Assembly (NCBI GenBank): GCA_005656395.1
Contig: SRSI01000004.1
Span: 310,001 to 374,000 of the forward strand
DNA length: 64,000 nt
DNA from: Strongyloides papillosus
Lineage: Eukaryota; Nematoda; Chromadorea; Rhabditida; Strongyloididae
Direction: 5' to 3'
This document shows, in pieces, positions 46,053 through 60,159 of this stretch. The notes beneath the pieces are model-generated. The model made no database searches and had not been told where the DNA came from. It worked only from the letters and a program-made list of their open reading frames with translations. The position numbers and the translations under genes are program-made. The number at the start of each line of letters is the position of its first letter. Position 1 is the first letter of the stretch.

Positions 46053-49000
46053 CTATGTTGATGTTTGCTTGATTTTAAGCATACATTGTGAGGGTTTCTT
46101 TGCAATTTCACTACAACTGCTAACTTTATGTAATCCAAAACTTAGTGTCATTGTTTCACTTAAGGTATTTGATAAAAGTGATGTATCTTCATCATACCCA
46201 GAATCTTGATTATTATAATTTGTAGAATTTTTATTACCTGTATTACCATTCATTATAGCCGTTTTTGCGGTTTTATCAATTCTTTGACTATTTTTTGGTT
46301 CACTACTAACGGAACGTGGTTTAATATTTTCAACTTTTAAATGTTTAGCATTATGAGAATAAATTAACTCTTTTGGTGTTTTGGCATCTTTGAAAGAATA
46401 TTTAAATTGTTTATCATGGTTTGATGGCGAATCTTTACACTTTAATATTACTGCGCCATAAGAACTTGATCTACAAATTGGAATTGGAAGACGTGACTGT
46501 TTAAATTCACTTGCAGATGCTTTTTCTTTTGCTATTTTATGATCCGTAACGGTAATAATACAACGACCCCGTTGTTTAATACCTTTATTAATTTCTTTTG
46601 TATTCCAAGATTTTATTATTTTACCGTTGTCATTTGATGCTATATCTATTAAATCACCATTCTTTTTACTATCATCATTAGTATTTTCTTTCCATAATAA
46701 TTTTTCTCTTTCTAATTTCTCTTTCTCTTTAACATCTGATCCACAGCTTTCGGCTCTAGATAACTTAAGTGCTAAGTTCATAAAATCTTCTTTTAATTCA
46801 TCTTTTATCTCACTTTCTAACATTTTTCTTTGCGCACTTTCAATCGCCTGTAATACCAGTTCATGATTTAGAAGTGATAAGTACTTTTTCATTGATAAAA
46901 ATGATTGAGCTAATAAGTGCTTAATAATTTCTACATCATCATTTGCTAACTCTAGATATTCTTTTAAAAAATGTTTGTCAAGAAATTGAATACTAAAATA
47001 ATGTAAAATACATGGTAAAATATACATTCCTAAACGCCTTCTGTAAAAATTCTTATGACATATTAGGTTAATTTTCAAAAATGATACCACATCATCTTTC
47101 TCCTCAATGGATTTTGTAACTCCTAATGTTTTAATCAACGTTTCTGCTGCTTTTTGTTTTATTGGAAGACCATTACCATTAATAATCATATTTTTTAATG
47201 ATTTTAATATGACACTAATATATTGTTGTTTGATATATGGTGATATAATTTCATCTAAATGCCTTAATAAATTTACTGCATTTCTATGCTGATATGATCT
47301 ACCAAATTCTTCCATTGTATAAGATATAGCATCCCAGAAATTTCTTACTTTTTCTTCATCATTTCCAATAACTTCCTCATAGAATTTCCTCCACATATTA
47401 TATGGTGGTTTAAATAAGTCAGCAACAACTGAAACTTTGTATCTTTTTTGTAACAATTGCATACATATATTATAAATCAAATTAGTATTTGATTTGTTAT
47501 TATATAACAAAAAAATGAAAGAACCAATTATTTTTGCAGTTGAAGAATCAGCAAGACCAATTACCTTTTCTAAATTATTTTCGATTGACAAACCACCATC
47601 CATTTCATAACAATAGGTAAAGAAATATGGATAATTTTTTATTACAAGTTGTAGCATTTTTTGGTCTTTTGGTAATTCCTCTCCATCATCCATTCCTTTG
47701 CCAGATGCTCTTTTCATTGCCATTGAAAATAAATTCTGAAATGCATTGTAAAACCATTTTGCTTCCTTCTCATTCATTACACTTTCGAACATTCTAAACC
47801 ATACACCAATTTGATCAGCAACAACCATTAATGTATCATCTTTTGTTAATAATGATTCATTTACAGCTCGTTTTATCAATGGTTCATAACATGATATTAA
47901 TTGATTTCTTTTCAACAAAGGTTTAATAATGTAAAATTGTCTTAGAGCAGCACATTTTATATCAACAATTTCATCTCTAAATAATTTTAAAATGACTTCC
48001 CAATCATTTTCTTTAAACCCATCATGTGAATAACACTCAGCTACCTGTTGCATATTGGCAGCCATTTCTTGTCTAACATTCTGATTAGTATCTTGGCACA
48101 ATTGTAAAATAATTGATTGAATTTTTTCACCAGGTAAATTTCTAGAAAAAAATTATATAAAAAATCATGTATATAACATTAGAAAGTCATACCCAGAACA
48201 ACAATGTTCAACTTTAATTTGATTAAATATTCTTGCACATATCATTCGCCTAAAAATTTTTTCATTTGGTTTACTATATTTAAGAATGAATGGAAGAACC
48301 TAAAAAGTTTAGATTAATATAAATACTATAAAAAAAAGACTTTTTTCAACGAAATTTTTGTTTTCATATTATATTTATATGATATAAATCTTTTTATATG
48401 ATTGCTATTATTTTTCTTTCCATAAAGGCTATATTTTTAAAAGATAAATAAATTGTCATTTCTTCTTTTATTTTCCTTTTTAAAATGTTATTTGTACTAC
48501 TAAATGTTATATTGATAACACATAGTATTTCAAAATCTTTTTTTCAAAAAAAGGCATTACCAAATATATTCTTAAAATATTGTGATATATGCATTAAGTG
48601 ATAAATTGTATATATATGTCTCCAGAGTATTATGGAAGTACTTTTTAAATTTAATAATTTTAGATATAAAGCATTTTTTCTAAATTTTATAATAAAATAA
48701 ATATAAACTTACATAGTTATCAATAAAAATTTCATTTAATTTGGGCATACATTTCAAAAATTCTTCAATCATTAATCTAACTTGCGCATTATCTCTTGAC
48801 GGAATAGCATTATCCAAGAGAAATTTACATATTGGTGATATGAGAATATCCGGTGATATGCCAAATTCATCTTGTACAATTGATGATAATGATAGTGCTA
48901 TACTTTCATGAATATCACGATTAAAATCTTTATCTAATAAATCTTGAAGAGCAGGTAATATAGTGGAGACAAATAATTTCGGATCTTCAGCTGATAGATT

Positions 49001-49273
49001 TTTTAACTTTGATATGAATAAAGTTTTTTGAACAGTGTTATCTGACCTATAATTATATATCATTTTTAATCTATACTAATTAAAAACAAACCTAAAAGCT
49101 CTTGAGGCTTTTTCAATTTCATTTGTGAGATCATCATCAGAGGAATCAAAATCATCCCAATTAATACTATTTTCTAATTTTTGAATAGTTCTTTCAATAC
49201 AAACTAATTGAGGATTATTATAATAGGAATTCGATACCTCCTCATTCCCAGTACTAAATGGATCATCACACAT
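46053..49273 (-). CDS. HEAT-repeat protein, serine/threonine phosphatase 4 regulatory subunit 4-like (PPP4R4)
   Basis: Minus-strand exons 49273-49092, 49046-48713, 48299-48193 and 48141-46053 join to 903 residues (human PPP4R4 is about 870). After an acidic N-terminus (INWDDFDSSDDDL) the first ~550 residues are helical HEAT-type repeats. Segments resembling PPP4R4 in order are a stretch around FVSTILPALQDLL, IILQLCQDTNQNVRQEMAAN followed by MQQVAE, and FYRRRLGMYILPCILHYFS with ELANDDVEIIKHLL. The tail (~560-903) is charged, then disordered and basic with Ser-rich segments (RLPIPICRSSSYG), as in the vertebrate protein. PP4R4 binds the PP4 catalytic subunit and localises to the cytosol. PPP4R1 and other HEAT scaffolds are alternatives, but the fit is best to PPP4R4. 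The third intron (48142-48192) is 51 bp. Confidence 0.75.
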
Positions 49274-50616
49274 CTTACCAATTTTTGAAAATTTCTTATT
49301 AGTATAATTTGTCTAGAAATAAAATATATTGAAATATATAAAATATCAAAATAATCTTTTTTTTTAAATCTCAATATAATATCAACAAAATTTTCATAAT
49401 TTAGTACGTATATTTTCGCGTTTAATCTTTAAGCATCAAAAACTTGGTAAAAATACTTATGATGTTGTCATACGACAAGCAATTAAGTGTATATTTAATA
49501 TATTTTTATTATTGAAAAAGTGTAGTAAAGGATAGTATGTAGAATAATTTTATTTAAAATGAGATAATTAATAATTACAAACATATATATGTTTTTTTTT
49601 ATTTTTTTAAGCTTTCTAAAGTACATTGGACATTAAATAAAATATAATTGAATATTCTGAAATTTAACACTACTTAGATAATTTTGAGAAAGAATAGGTA
49701 AAACCACAAGATGAGGATACAAATATTATAATGATAAAAGATTTAGTCAAGAAGGCTAACAAACTTTTATAACGTAATAAATTTATATCTTCGCAATATA
49801 AAACTAAAAGTTAGGACTGAAGATCTTTGTTTAATATGAATTGATATAATGATCACTTGGATGATAGAAAGTTATAGAGACTACGACAAAGAGTGAAGAT
49901 AATAATTTAAAGGATGTGAGAAGCGAGGGCGATAGCTATAATATGTATTAATCATATGCCCTCTTAACCTAAATGCCACTTTGTAATTAAAAACAAAATT
50001 ATTTTCAATAAAACATAAACATTAATATTTAAAGTTCTGGAATGTTAAAGTAATCACATAATATCAATTTTAACATTTGTAAAAATCAATTAATTAAAAA
50101 TATTTTATAAAATAGAAATAACACAGTAAATAAATAAATATAAATGTTATAAGAAAAATTTAAGTAAATAATCTATTAAATTTTTTTATTAGTATTTAAA
50201 AATTATAAGCATTATCACAATAGAGAAAGAAATTTAATAAGTTAAATTATTTAAAAAATTTAGAATATTGCGATAGTAATTATAAGAAAAATTGCATCGA
50301 GAAGAATTTGAGTATTACGACTGAAAAATAATGTAAATCTATATCTAGTAATTTTTCAATAACTCTATCTATGATTTTTGTTAATTACTTCATTTAAACA
50401 CCGAATTGTAATTGTATAATATTCAAAAAAAAATTAAATGATATTTTATCAACATTTTAGTTAAGTAATGAGATAATTTTATCACTTTATGATTGAAAAA
50501 ACCAAAAACAAGAAAATGTTGGCTAAATAATTTAATAAAAAATATATTTAATTTGTTATGTTTACACAAATGAGTAGATAGTTACATAAAGATAATAATT
50601 ATTGTTAAATTATACT
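49274..50616. other. Intergenic region upstream of PPP4R4-like gene
   Basis: AT-rich. 49680-49980 is somewhat less biased (for example TGTGAGAAGCGAGGGCGATA) and could be a decayed LINE 3' piece, but the motif match is too weak to call. Both neighbouring genes are on the minus strand, so this holds the PPP4R4-like promoter and the 3' flank of the next gene. Confidence 0.35.
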
Positions 50617-51418
50617 TTAAAGACATTTATATGCACATTGACAATTACAACTACATTCATGAGGTAAAAAATGTTTGTGAATAATTTTGACCGGTACTCT
50701 TCCTCCTGGACAATATTGAATACCACAAGAACATTTACATGGTGGACAACTTTCTATAAAAAAAATAATTTGTTTTATAACTTTAAATAGCTATACCTAA
50801 TTTCCAATCTCTTTTAGAATTAAATGTTTTTGATGTTATTGAACAAATTTCTAATTTTAAAACCATATCAAGTAAAGTATTGTCAGAACTTTTATATTGA
50901 TGCCAACATTGTAATCCACGATATGAAAAATCACTTGTTTCTAATTTATGGGAAAATGATTGTCCAACAGAGTTAATTCTTTCAGAGGAACACGAGAGTG
51001 AATCAATTTTAACATTCTCTGAGGAACAACAAATTGGATCAAGTCTATGTATAGATATATATACAAAATGTGAAGAAATAAATAATACTTACAAAATAAC
51101 ATTTGAATCATTGGTAAGTGAATACCCATGAAAACCAGTCAAAAATTGGTTTCCCGAACATCCCTCTAATTGTCCATTACACTGAGGTGCTGTTGTTAAT
51201 TTTTCACAATAAACCTGGTCTTCTTCCGTGTCTAAAAGTTGGCATTCCACTTGAAAACTTCCAGGACCTTTATGATATGGTGAAGCAACACGTCTAATAG
51301 TTGTAATATGATATCCTTTTTTACATTGTAATGAAAAATCACTAGTAGTTTGTATTTCTAGAATTACATTCCCAATGATAAAAAAAAGTATATAGATACA
51401 ATTTCTTAAGTAGGACAT
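50617..51418 (-). CDS. Secreted cysteine-rich protein, dermatopontin-like fold
   Basis: Exons 51418-51093, 51044-50797 and 50753-50617 encode 236 residues. Residues 1-20 form a signal peptide (ILFFIIGNVILEI). The body has spaced Cys, Phe and Trp elements like dermatopontin: FSLQCKKGYHITTIRR, then a FQVECQ strand, LDPICC, FSYRGLQCWHQY, and a closing VLKLEICSI. These correspond to the FxCPxGxxxxxxRS, CC and RG...C features of that extracellular-matrix family. The C-terminal exon adds a distinct Cys-rich tail (CPPCKCSCGIQYCPGG ... ECSCNCQCAYKC) not expected in dermatopontin. An extracellular role is likely from signal and cysteines; the family call is tentative. Gene structure is firm because all three exons join in phase. 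Confidence 0.6.
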
Positions 51419-51776
51419 TGTTAATTTTATGTCAATTTAATGAGAAATGGTAAAATAGTATGGTATAAATAGACAAACTAATAAGGATATATTTATATTG
51501 TGGATAAATTTTCAAAATATATACAATTATTCTACCTTTAAGGATTTATAGTAAGATAACTGGAAATATAAATCATTATATAAAGTATGAATTGTTAATA
51601 TAAGTATGTTTGAATTAGTTTAAATTAGTAGTCATAAAAAAGAGATAGATAAATAAATGATCGGATATAATAATAAATACAATAGTAAAGTGGTACCACT
51701 TTTAATAATAACTAAAAAATTTAAACATTGTTGTTTATTTAAAAATAAAAAGCTAACACTTTTCTATTATTATTGA

Positions 51777-52396
51777 TCATTCAAATAAGATTTTAACTTT
51801 ATCAAAAATTTCATCAACATTTCCAACGGATTCTACTTTACGAATTAATTTTGCTTTTGTAAAATATTCAATAATATCCATTGTTTGATTGTTATATGTT
51901 TGAATACGTTTCTTTAAGCTTTCTTCATTGTCATCACTACGTCCCTGTCCACGATGAAGGCATCTTTCAAGGCACATCCTTTCACTACAAGTTAGATAAA
52001 GTACAAATTTGAGATTAGTTTGACCCGCCATTTCTTTATTCCATCCATTAAGATTATCTTCATTTCTTGGGAATCCATCAATAAGAAAACCTTTTGCATT
52101 TTGATGGCTTAACATGGCGTTTTTAAGTAAGGCACATGTTATTTCAACAGGAACAATACTTCCATTTCTAATATGCATTTCAATAAGTTCACCAAACTCA
52201 GATCCTTCTCTTCTTCTTTCCTCACGAAGTAAATCTCCAGCACTTAAGTGAATATATCCAAAATTCTATAAACATATATAGTTATAGTTTTTGTTAAATA
52301 AATACATATGTAATAATAACTTACTTCTTGTATCTTTGCGCATTGTGTTCCTTTACCAGAACCAGGTGGTCCAAGAACAAAAACAACATTAAACAT
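51777..52396 (-). CDS. UMP-CMP kinase (nucleoside monophosphate kinase)
   Basis: Exons 52396-52325 and 52265-51777 encode 186 residues, close to human CMPK1 (about 196). It catalyses ATP-dependent phosphorylation of UMP, CMP and dCMP in pyrimidine nucleotide synthesis. P-loop [10 protein letters not shown] at 9-18; NMP-binding motif [11 protein letters not shown] at 31-41; IVPVEIT at 61-67; DGFPRN at 87-92 and NLNGWNK at 95-101; LID region [16 protein letters not shown] at 125-139. The LID is about two residues shorter than in the human enzyme (which has SSG where this has G). All catalytic arginines and the DD pair are visible. The start ATG at 52396 gives a standard N-terminus with no targeting sequence, so the protein is probably cytosolic. 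Confidence 0.93.
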
Positions 52397-55300
52397 TTTA
52401 TATATTTAAACTAAAAAATTAATAATATTGTAAAATAAAAAATTTTTTGTAAAATATAGAACAATAGATAGGAATATGTTAACAGGAAGAAATTAATAAA
52501 AATTATCAAAAGACATATTTATATATACTATAAGAATACAAAAGCTGCTAAATTTTAGATAATGACAACTATCTTAATCGTTGGGTGCTTAAATTTTATC
52601 ATTTTTAAACTTTTGTATCGATATTGTTAAGAAAAATCATTTTCTATATAATTCACTAAACATCGCATTAATGTTTAATTTATGTCACTATAATTAATGT
52701 TTAAGAAATGTTTTAACAATATTCATTTGATAATTTGATTGAGTAAAAAATCAAAATATTTAAAGAAGGCATTTAATAGGAAAAAATTTTACCAGCAAAT
52801 TGATTCGTTGAACTTTTTTTCCTATCAATGTACATTTAATTTAACAAAAAAAATCATTTGTTATTTTGAATTGAAGGACATTGATATGCTATTTTAGTCA
52901 ATAGAATAGAGAAAAAAATGAAGTATGAATTTGTAAAATCTAAAACATTCATATACTTTTTATATATTGTTTTAGAAAACTATTAGATAATTTAATTCAT
53001 TAACAAGGAATTAATTTTTAAAGTAATTTTTCTTACTTTAACATTACAATGATATTAAATTCAAACTATGTAAATTTTGTAATATGTGGGAAAAAATTTT
53101 CTTTTAATGATAATTAAACAGAAAATTATTTTTTAACAAAAAAAAGAAAGTAATTTAAAATTCTTGGGGAAATAATAAAATTTTTAAGAGCCATTTTTTT
53201 AGAAAAATTTTTAATTATTTAATATAGGGTTACAAACAATAAAAAACTATTAGAATACACTAAATTTTTTGTATATTTTTATTTAATATAGATATTTTAT
53301 AAAACTAACATCATATTTGTAATTCTAAAACAGAAGATGCGTATATATATATATATATTTATATGCACACATTTCCGTTTTATAATGTAATGTTGCAACA
53401 AACTAATTGTGTGTGTCATTGATTCATTATTAGTTACTTTTGAAATGGCAGTTTTATTAAATGTAGTAGACATCTAACTTAATCTACGTTTTAAAATAAT
53501 ATTAAGAAAAGTTAATAAATTTGGATTAACTTTTAATTTTAATAATTGTATATAAAATTTTTGATTCCCTCTAAAAGTTATATCTATTAAATTGCTCATA
53601 CAAAGATCATTTAATATTGAAAATAATAAAATGTCAAAAGTTAACATTAATTTAAATTGTTTTATTCATTATAATGAAATAAAAATAAAACATTATATGG
53701 GATGTGAATAAAAGTAAAATTATTTCAGTAAAAATAGACAACATTTTATGTAAAATAGTATTGCCATAAATATAAAGTATATATTATGAGTTGAAAAAAG
53801 AAATCATATTAGTGTTTTTTGTTGATAAAAAGATTCTTTGATTTTTAATTATTAATTCTTCTTTAAGTTTAAATCTTAATAAAAAATGTAAATTTTATTA
53901 AAGTATTCTTTTTACACTCAATATCGCCAAAGTTACAATTTTTTTAAAAACAAATTATAAAGCTTTTAGTAAAAATAATTATCAAGAAGGAAACCTGTGT
54001 AAGGATTTTTTTATCATCCAATAATATATATTAACTTTAAATATAAAATATTTGGATATAAAAATTTGTATGAAATAAATACAAAAGTTAATCTTGTTTT
54101 AACAATAAAAAAGCTTTAGAATTTAAAATTTATTAGATATTTTCATTAAACTCATGATCATATTTTAAATTATATTAGTAAATATACAATTATTATCTTT
54201 TTTAAAATAAATAAAATGTTTAATATATTTTATATCCTTTTTCTTCAAATATCATAGCTTATAAATCCAAATTAACTAATATTTCAATGATACAAACTGA
54301 GGATACACTATTTTAGTATTAAAATTAACTAGTCATTTTAATTCATTTTTTCTAAATAATTTTAAAAATTCCATAATCAAAAAAAATGTTATCTTTTCTC
54401 TTGTTATCTAGTTAATTGAATATAAAAGTAAAACATTAAAATAAAATAGATAATTAATAATATGAAGTTTACAGTACATGTTCTGTGATATAGGATCTTA
54501 AAGTTAATTTAATGAAAATTATAGCAACAAGAAATGAAAAGTTAACATTATATCTTGCCAAAGTTGTGGAAATTTTTATGTCACAGATTTAAGAAAAACT
54601 ATTTCCTTCTTTTTTTAAGTTCCTTGTTTTTTTAAAGTTATATATATTGAAAATAACAAATCAAAATAATAATATATACAGAATAAATTATATTATACAA
54701 ATATTATTTTAAAAACTTTTTTAAATGATTTTATTGTAATATACAAAAATGACGTTATTTGCACCAAATAAAATAAAGATTAGTCTCCTTAATATAATAA
54801 AATTTCCACTATAAAAATCGTATGAGATTTTAATTATCATTAGACGAAAAGTTATCTCTAATGTACACATATAATTTTTCGCGGCATAAATATAATCCTT
54901 TGTCTATAAATTTACGATAAAACTTAATTTGATATTCTTACATGAATTTATTTTTATCTATATTTAATTACACAAATGTTATTTAATAACCTGGTGACTC
55001 ATTGTAATCCTTAACATAGTTTTATTACTATATTGTAGTGTTACCTACGATTAACTTTTCTTTCTCTTTTTTTTAATAGTTTATTTAAATAATATAAAAC
55101 TAAATTAAAATTTTACCGGATATCTTATATATATTATATTCATCATTATAAATCAACTCCTTACTAGTTATTATCACTATGAAATAATGTTCATCTTTTT
55201 ATACAAAATGATAGTTAAATTTAATGATTTACTCGAAAAAGTATTTAGGAAATTTTATGGCATTGAATAATCGTCTAAAATTTAGATGTTCATTAAATTT

Positions 55301-57419
55301 ATGGAATAAATAAAAAAAACAGTCAAAATTATAGATATAAATATAGTGAAACAATCACAAATTTTAATCCTTATTTTTCATATCTTTTTTTTTATTTGAA
55401 TATATATTTATTATTTTTTAATTTGCCAATCTATAAAACTATTTTTGATTTTGTCAATTTACAAATGATGAACTATGTAGATAGTTAACATTATTTGATA
55501 ATTTTCCTTTTTATTAATAATTAGTGAGAACAGGCTTCTAATTTAATATAAATTCTAATTTTCTTAATAAATTTCTATACATTTGTTTATTTAATCATTG
55601 TAAATAGAAAGGGAAAATATTTTCATGGATTAGTACAAGTAACACTAAACTAGTTAGTTTTGCCTTTTCAATCCTTCTCCATCAATGCGTAAAATATAAT
55701 GATATTGAAGTAAACTTCTTGATTGTATATAACTACGTTAACTGGAGATTTATAATACATATTATCAATGACAATCATGGTTTATGACAAAGAAAAGGAA
55801 AAACAATTTTTAGTATTATAATGAAATATTTTGTATATTTTAATTGAGATAAACATAAATCAACCTATTATATGATCAAAAAAAATTTCACCATAATTCT
55901 TTGTTAAATCTTTTAATAATAAACAACAAAGAGATCACCAATATCATTTAGGTATACTAATAATTTTGTTATTATTATAAGTAACTATAGATTATACAAT
56001 TATTTTATCCATCAAATCATTTTGACAAAAAAATTAAAAAAAGTCTTTTAAATACTTTCTTTTTGAATAATAGTATTAATTCTTAGATGAATAAAATCTT
56101 GTCAATATTATAAATTTAAAACATTGTTTATGATATATCTGTACTACTTGGTTTCTATATTTAAAAGAATTTAAAGAAAAGATTTTATCTTTTCATAATT
56201 TAAAATTTTTCTTACTGAATTATATATTTGATTAAAATATTGTTTTTATTATTTAAAATAAATTTTTAATTTATATATAAATAAAAGATTTCAAAATCAT
56301 TTAAATTTGTTGATTTAATATCGGCATATTATGTTTTTTTACTCTAAAATTAACTTCCTTGATGAATGATTTTAACCATAATTTCATTATCTTATTCTAA
56401 AAATATATTTATAATAATTATAAAAAATGTTCCATACATTATATTATTTATTTAACTAGATTTTATACGATATTCTATCAACTGTATTAATAGCGGTCGA
56501 TTTTTTTTGCAATTCCTTATTTAAGTCGTATTTATTTCGATAACGTTAATGTATCATTATTTGATGATAATATTATGTTTTATTATAATTTACTGTTTAT
56601 AAATTTTATAAAATAGTTAAAAAAAACTTTAATCATATATATAAAAATTTATAAATAATAATTATACATTTCTAGATCAAATCATAAACTAAATTATCGG
56701 TTACATTTTTTATCAAATATTATATAAAAACCAATGTCAACATCCTTTTACATTTTTGCCCGAAGTTATAAATATAATTTAATTTTTAACAATCACATCC
56801 AAAGAAGATTAACATTTCTTAATTTCTTTCTAAGATAACTTTCATATTTCATATATATTATTTATCTTAACAACAGTAGAAAATACATGTAATTTAGTAG
56901 TTACAAATACAATTTTCTCCATTCTGTGAGTTTCAATTAGATAGCCAAAAGAAAGGTGATTGTTTAAAGTATTCACAAAATTTGACCTATATAATCACTT
57001 TAAATAATTTTTAACCAATCAGTTAACAGATCTTTGACAATATCATATAATAAAAATTTCTCAAATAAAATATTTACATATATATTTATATTTGTTATCA
57101 CCATGTCTAATTAGGTTTATATCTTTGTCTTATTTATTATAATAATTATGGTTATGTGTGAAATTTCCTAAAGATTTATTATTAGGAGATTTAAGGTGTT
57201 TGAATAATACATAAGACTTGTTTCAATTGTAAACTTGTTTCATTTAATTTCTCCATATAATTAGTTGATGATTTTTGCCAATTATTATGTAATTCAATTG
57301 ACAAATTTATATTTGTAGGTGTTGATATCACATTGTAAAAATTCAATTGTCGTCTCTTACAGATATTTTATTTTTCTTACAAGTTATACTAATTTTTTTG
57401 TCCTTTTTTCAGAAATAAT
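52397..57419. other. 5 kb AT-rich gene desert
   Basis: No open frame with coding character, RNA gene or clear repeat on either strand; only microsatellite AT runs (for example TA repeats at 53341-53361). It contains the upstream regions of the UMP-CMP kinase (-) and patched-related (+) genes, which are divergent. A long 5' UTR or distant promoter for the patched-related gene is possible. Confidence 0.45.
57403..57411 (+). promoter_or_regulatory. Strong 3' splice-acceptor 8 nt before the patched-related start codon
   Basis: TTTTTTCAG directly precedes AAATAATATG. In nematodes this position and consensus fit trans-splicing of a spliced leader, but a normal 5' UTR intron would look the same. 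Confidence 0.4.
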
Positions 57420-60159
57420 ATGCGACCATTAGTGTGGTTGGAGAATACCATTAAAAGTGGCTTTTTCAGACTTGGTTTATGGATTTATGATAATCATTAC
57501 TTTTGCTTTTTTGGATCGTAAGATTTAATATTTATTAATAATTTATTATTACCATATATTTTAGTATCTTATTAGCATTTATACTTGGTGCTGGTGCTAA
57601 AAATTTTAGAGAAGTTAATAATGTTCGTGATCATTTTTCAGCAGAAGATTCACCATCAAGAAGAGAGTTTGCCATTGCAAGAGACTTTTTTAAAGATTAT
57701 GGTAAACCATTTACGTTGGTTGTTGCATTACAATCTCAAGATGATGGAGATATCCTTAGACCTGGATATATTGATAGAGCAATGGAAATTGAAAATTTTT
57801 TACAATATCAACTTAATGTTACATACAATGGTAAAAGTTATGCATACTCTGACTTTTGTGGTGCTCAATGTGAGACATCTGATGCTGTTAGTATATTTTT
57901 AACTATGTATAGAGATTCTAAACATAGAAAAACAAATAATGTTAAATTAACTTATCCATCTATGGATGTTTTTGGACATACAGTTTATTTAGCAAATAAT
58001 ATATTTAAAGTTCAGACATCTGAGAGATCAAAACTCATTAAGAGTGTTGGATTAATCTCAATTAACTTTAATGCAATATATTCGAATGAAACAATGGGGA
58101 AAATTATGAGTCTTTGGGAGCATGCTGTCCTTGATTTTTCATTATCTTCTGTCAATGATCCTTATATTAAGGTGTTTACAACATCAGAAGGTTTGGTATC
58201 AGAAGAAATTCGTAGGACTGGTGTTCAAGCAGCTCCATTGATGTCTGTATCATTTTTAGTTGTCTTAATATTCACAATTCTTTGTTCACTGGATAGAGAC
58301 GTTGTTAAATCAAGACCGTGGGAAGCATTCTTTGGTGTCATTTGTCCACCACTCTCTTTAATGGCATCATTTGGTACATTATTTTGGTTTAACTATGAAT
58401 TTATTCCAATTGTTACTGTTGTTCCATTTCTTATAATGGCTATTGGTGTTGATGATGTCTTTATATTCCTTCATTCATACCGCCATACTGATGAAAATTT
58501 ACCAGTTCGGGAGAAAATTGCTCATATGCTAGCTGATGCTGGACCTTCAATTACAATCACATCATTGACAAATTTACTATCCTTTGGAATCGGAATATAC
58601 ACACCAACGCCGGCAATAAAAATATTTTGTGTTTTTGTAACTGTCTCAGTTATTTATGATTATATCTACCAAATATTCTTTTTTACAGCAATTCTTGTTT
58701 TTGGAGGACATAGGGAAGAAAGAAATGGTCATGGATATTATTGGTTTGTTAATGTGAAAAATTATGACAAAAAAAAAGGTGCAATAAAAGAAAAATGTAC
58801 ATTAGAAAGAAAAATAGGAAAATTAATTGATAATTTTGTTGATTATTGGGTCACTTTTTCAATGAGTACGACAGCTCGAGTTCTCATATCAATAGGATTG
58901 ATAGTGTTTTGGGGTTTCAGTATTTATGGTGTTTTACAAATCAAAGTTGGTTTGACATCTGAAAAGCTATTTTTAGATGATTCACCATTACTTCCATTAG
59001 TAAGAATTCAAAATAATATTATTTTTAAGGAGGGTGGACAAATGATAGTATTTGTAAATAATCCAGGAAATCTTTCAAACCCTGATGCCATACCAGAAAT
59101 AATGAAAATATTAAATAAATTTGAGACATCCCTTAGAAGTGTAGGTCCATCAAGTTCACAAATGTGGTTAAATGCATATCTTCCATTTATTGGATTACAA
59201 AATAGAGGGTCAATTGACTTTAAATATAAATATCTTCCAGAATTTTTTTCATTAACAGAATATCACAAATGGAGTCATTTTGTCAGTATTGGTAATACAA
59301 GTGATTGTTATATTGAACATCCAAATTGTATACATAAATTCTTCTTTTCTACTGGTTTTGCTAATGCAATCGCTTGGACAGAAAGATTAGAATTACTACA
59401 ACATTGGAGAGCACTTGCAGAAGAGTTTCCACAATTTAATCTTACAATTTATGAAGATTTTTCATTGTATGCTGATCAATTATTATCAATACCACCAGTT
59501 ACACAACAAACTGTATTTTATGCTTTATTGTGTATGACAATTGTTTTGGTTTGTTTTACACCTAATATTTCAACAATTATATCTGGAGTCGCAAGTATTA
59601 TGTCTATTAACCTTGGAGTTTTTGGATTACTACACTTTTGTAGTATTGATTTAGATCCAATTTCAATGGCAACTACCCTTATGGCTATAGGATTTTCCGT
59701 TGATTTTATTGCACACATTAGTTTCCACTATTACAAAGGTGATTATGAAGTAAGTTATTAAAAATAATAATAACATTGTCATTACTATTATTATAGGATC
59801 GTCGTGAAAGGTTAATTCATGCTCTGAAATCTATTGCAATGCCAATGGTACAAGCTGGTTCATCTACAATCCTTTCTATACTTGTTCTTGCACTTATTCA
59901 CGCATATATGGTTCAGGTATTCGTTAAAGTTGTAACTCTTGTTGTTGGTTTGGGTATGATACATGGACTTATTGTCCTTCCAATTGTTTATGCAGCTTTA
60001 CCATTTCAAAAAGAAATAAGTGGAGAAGAAAAAAAAGATATAAAAAAAGTTGTACCGGTAAATGACAATATCTCAATTCATTCTATAAAAAAGGTTGCAC
60101 CAATTGAAGACGGTCTTAATTATGTTCCAACAACAGAAGGATATTCCAACACCGAATAG
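57420..60159 (+). CDS. Patched-related protein with sterol-sensing domain (PTR family)
   Basis: Exons 57420-57517, 57565-59749 and 59797-60159 encode 881 residues. An N-terminal TM (about 28-45) is followed by a large extracellular domain with Cys ([12 protein letters not shown]), then the sterol-sensing domain TM2-TM6 at about 257-413, a cytosolic linker, TM7 near 470, a second extracellular domain (with DCYIEHPNC), and TM8-TM12 from about 680. RND-family hallmarks are the TM4 motif [10 protein letters not shown] (Gly327, Asp329, Asp330) and the TM10 motif [11 protein letters not shown] (Asp746). Nematodes have many PTR proteins that act in cuticle moulting, trafficking and morphogenesis; which member this is cannot be told. 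The short C-tail is Lys-rich then acidic. The upstream TTTTTTCAG (57403-57411) is a strong 3' splice site just before the ATG and could be a spliced-leader acceptor. Confidence 0.92.

Noticed and set aside
49680..49980. Possible LINE 3' fragment
   Set aside because: A DxxDDRxxxRxRxR-like string is present in one frame but too interrupted and short to support.
53341..53361. TA dinucleotide run as a regulatory element
   Set aside because: A simple microsatellite in an AT-rich desert with no gene nearby.
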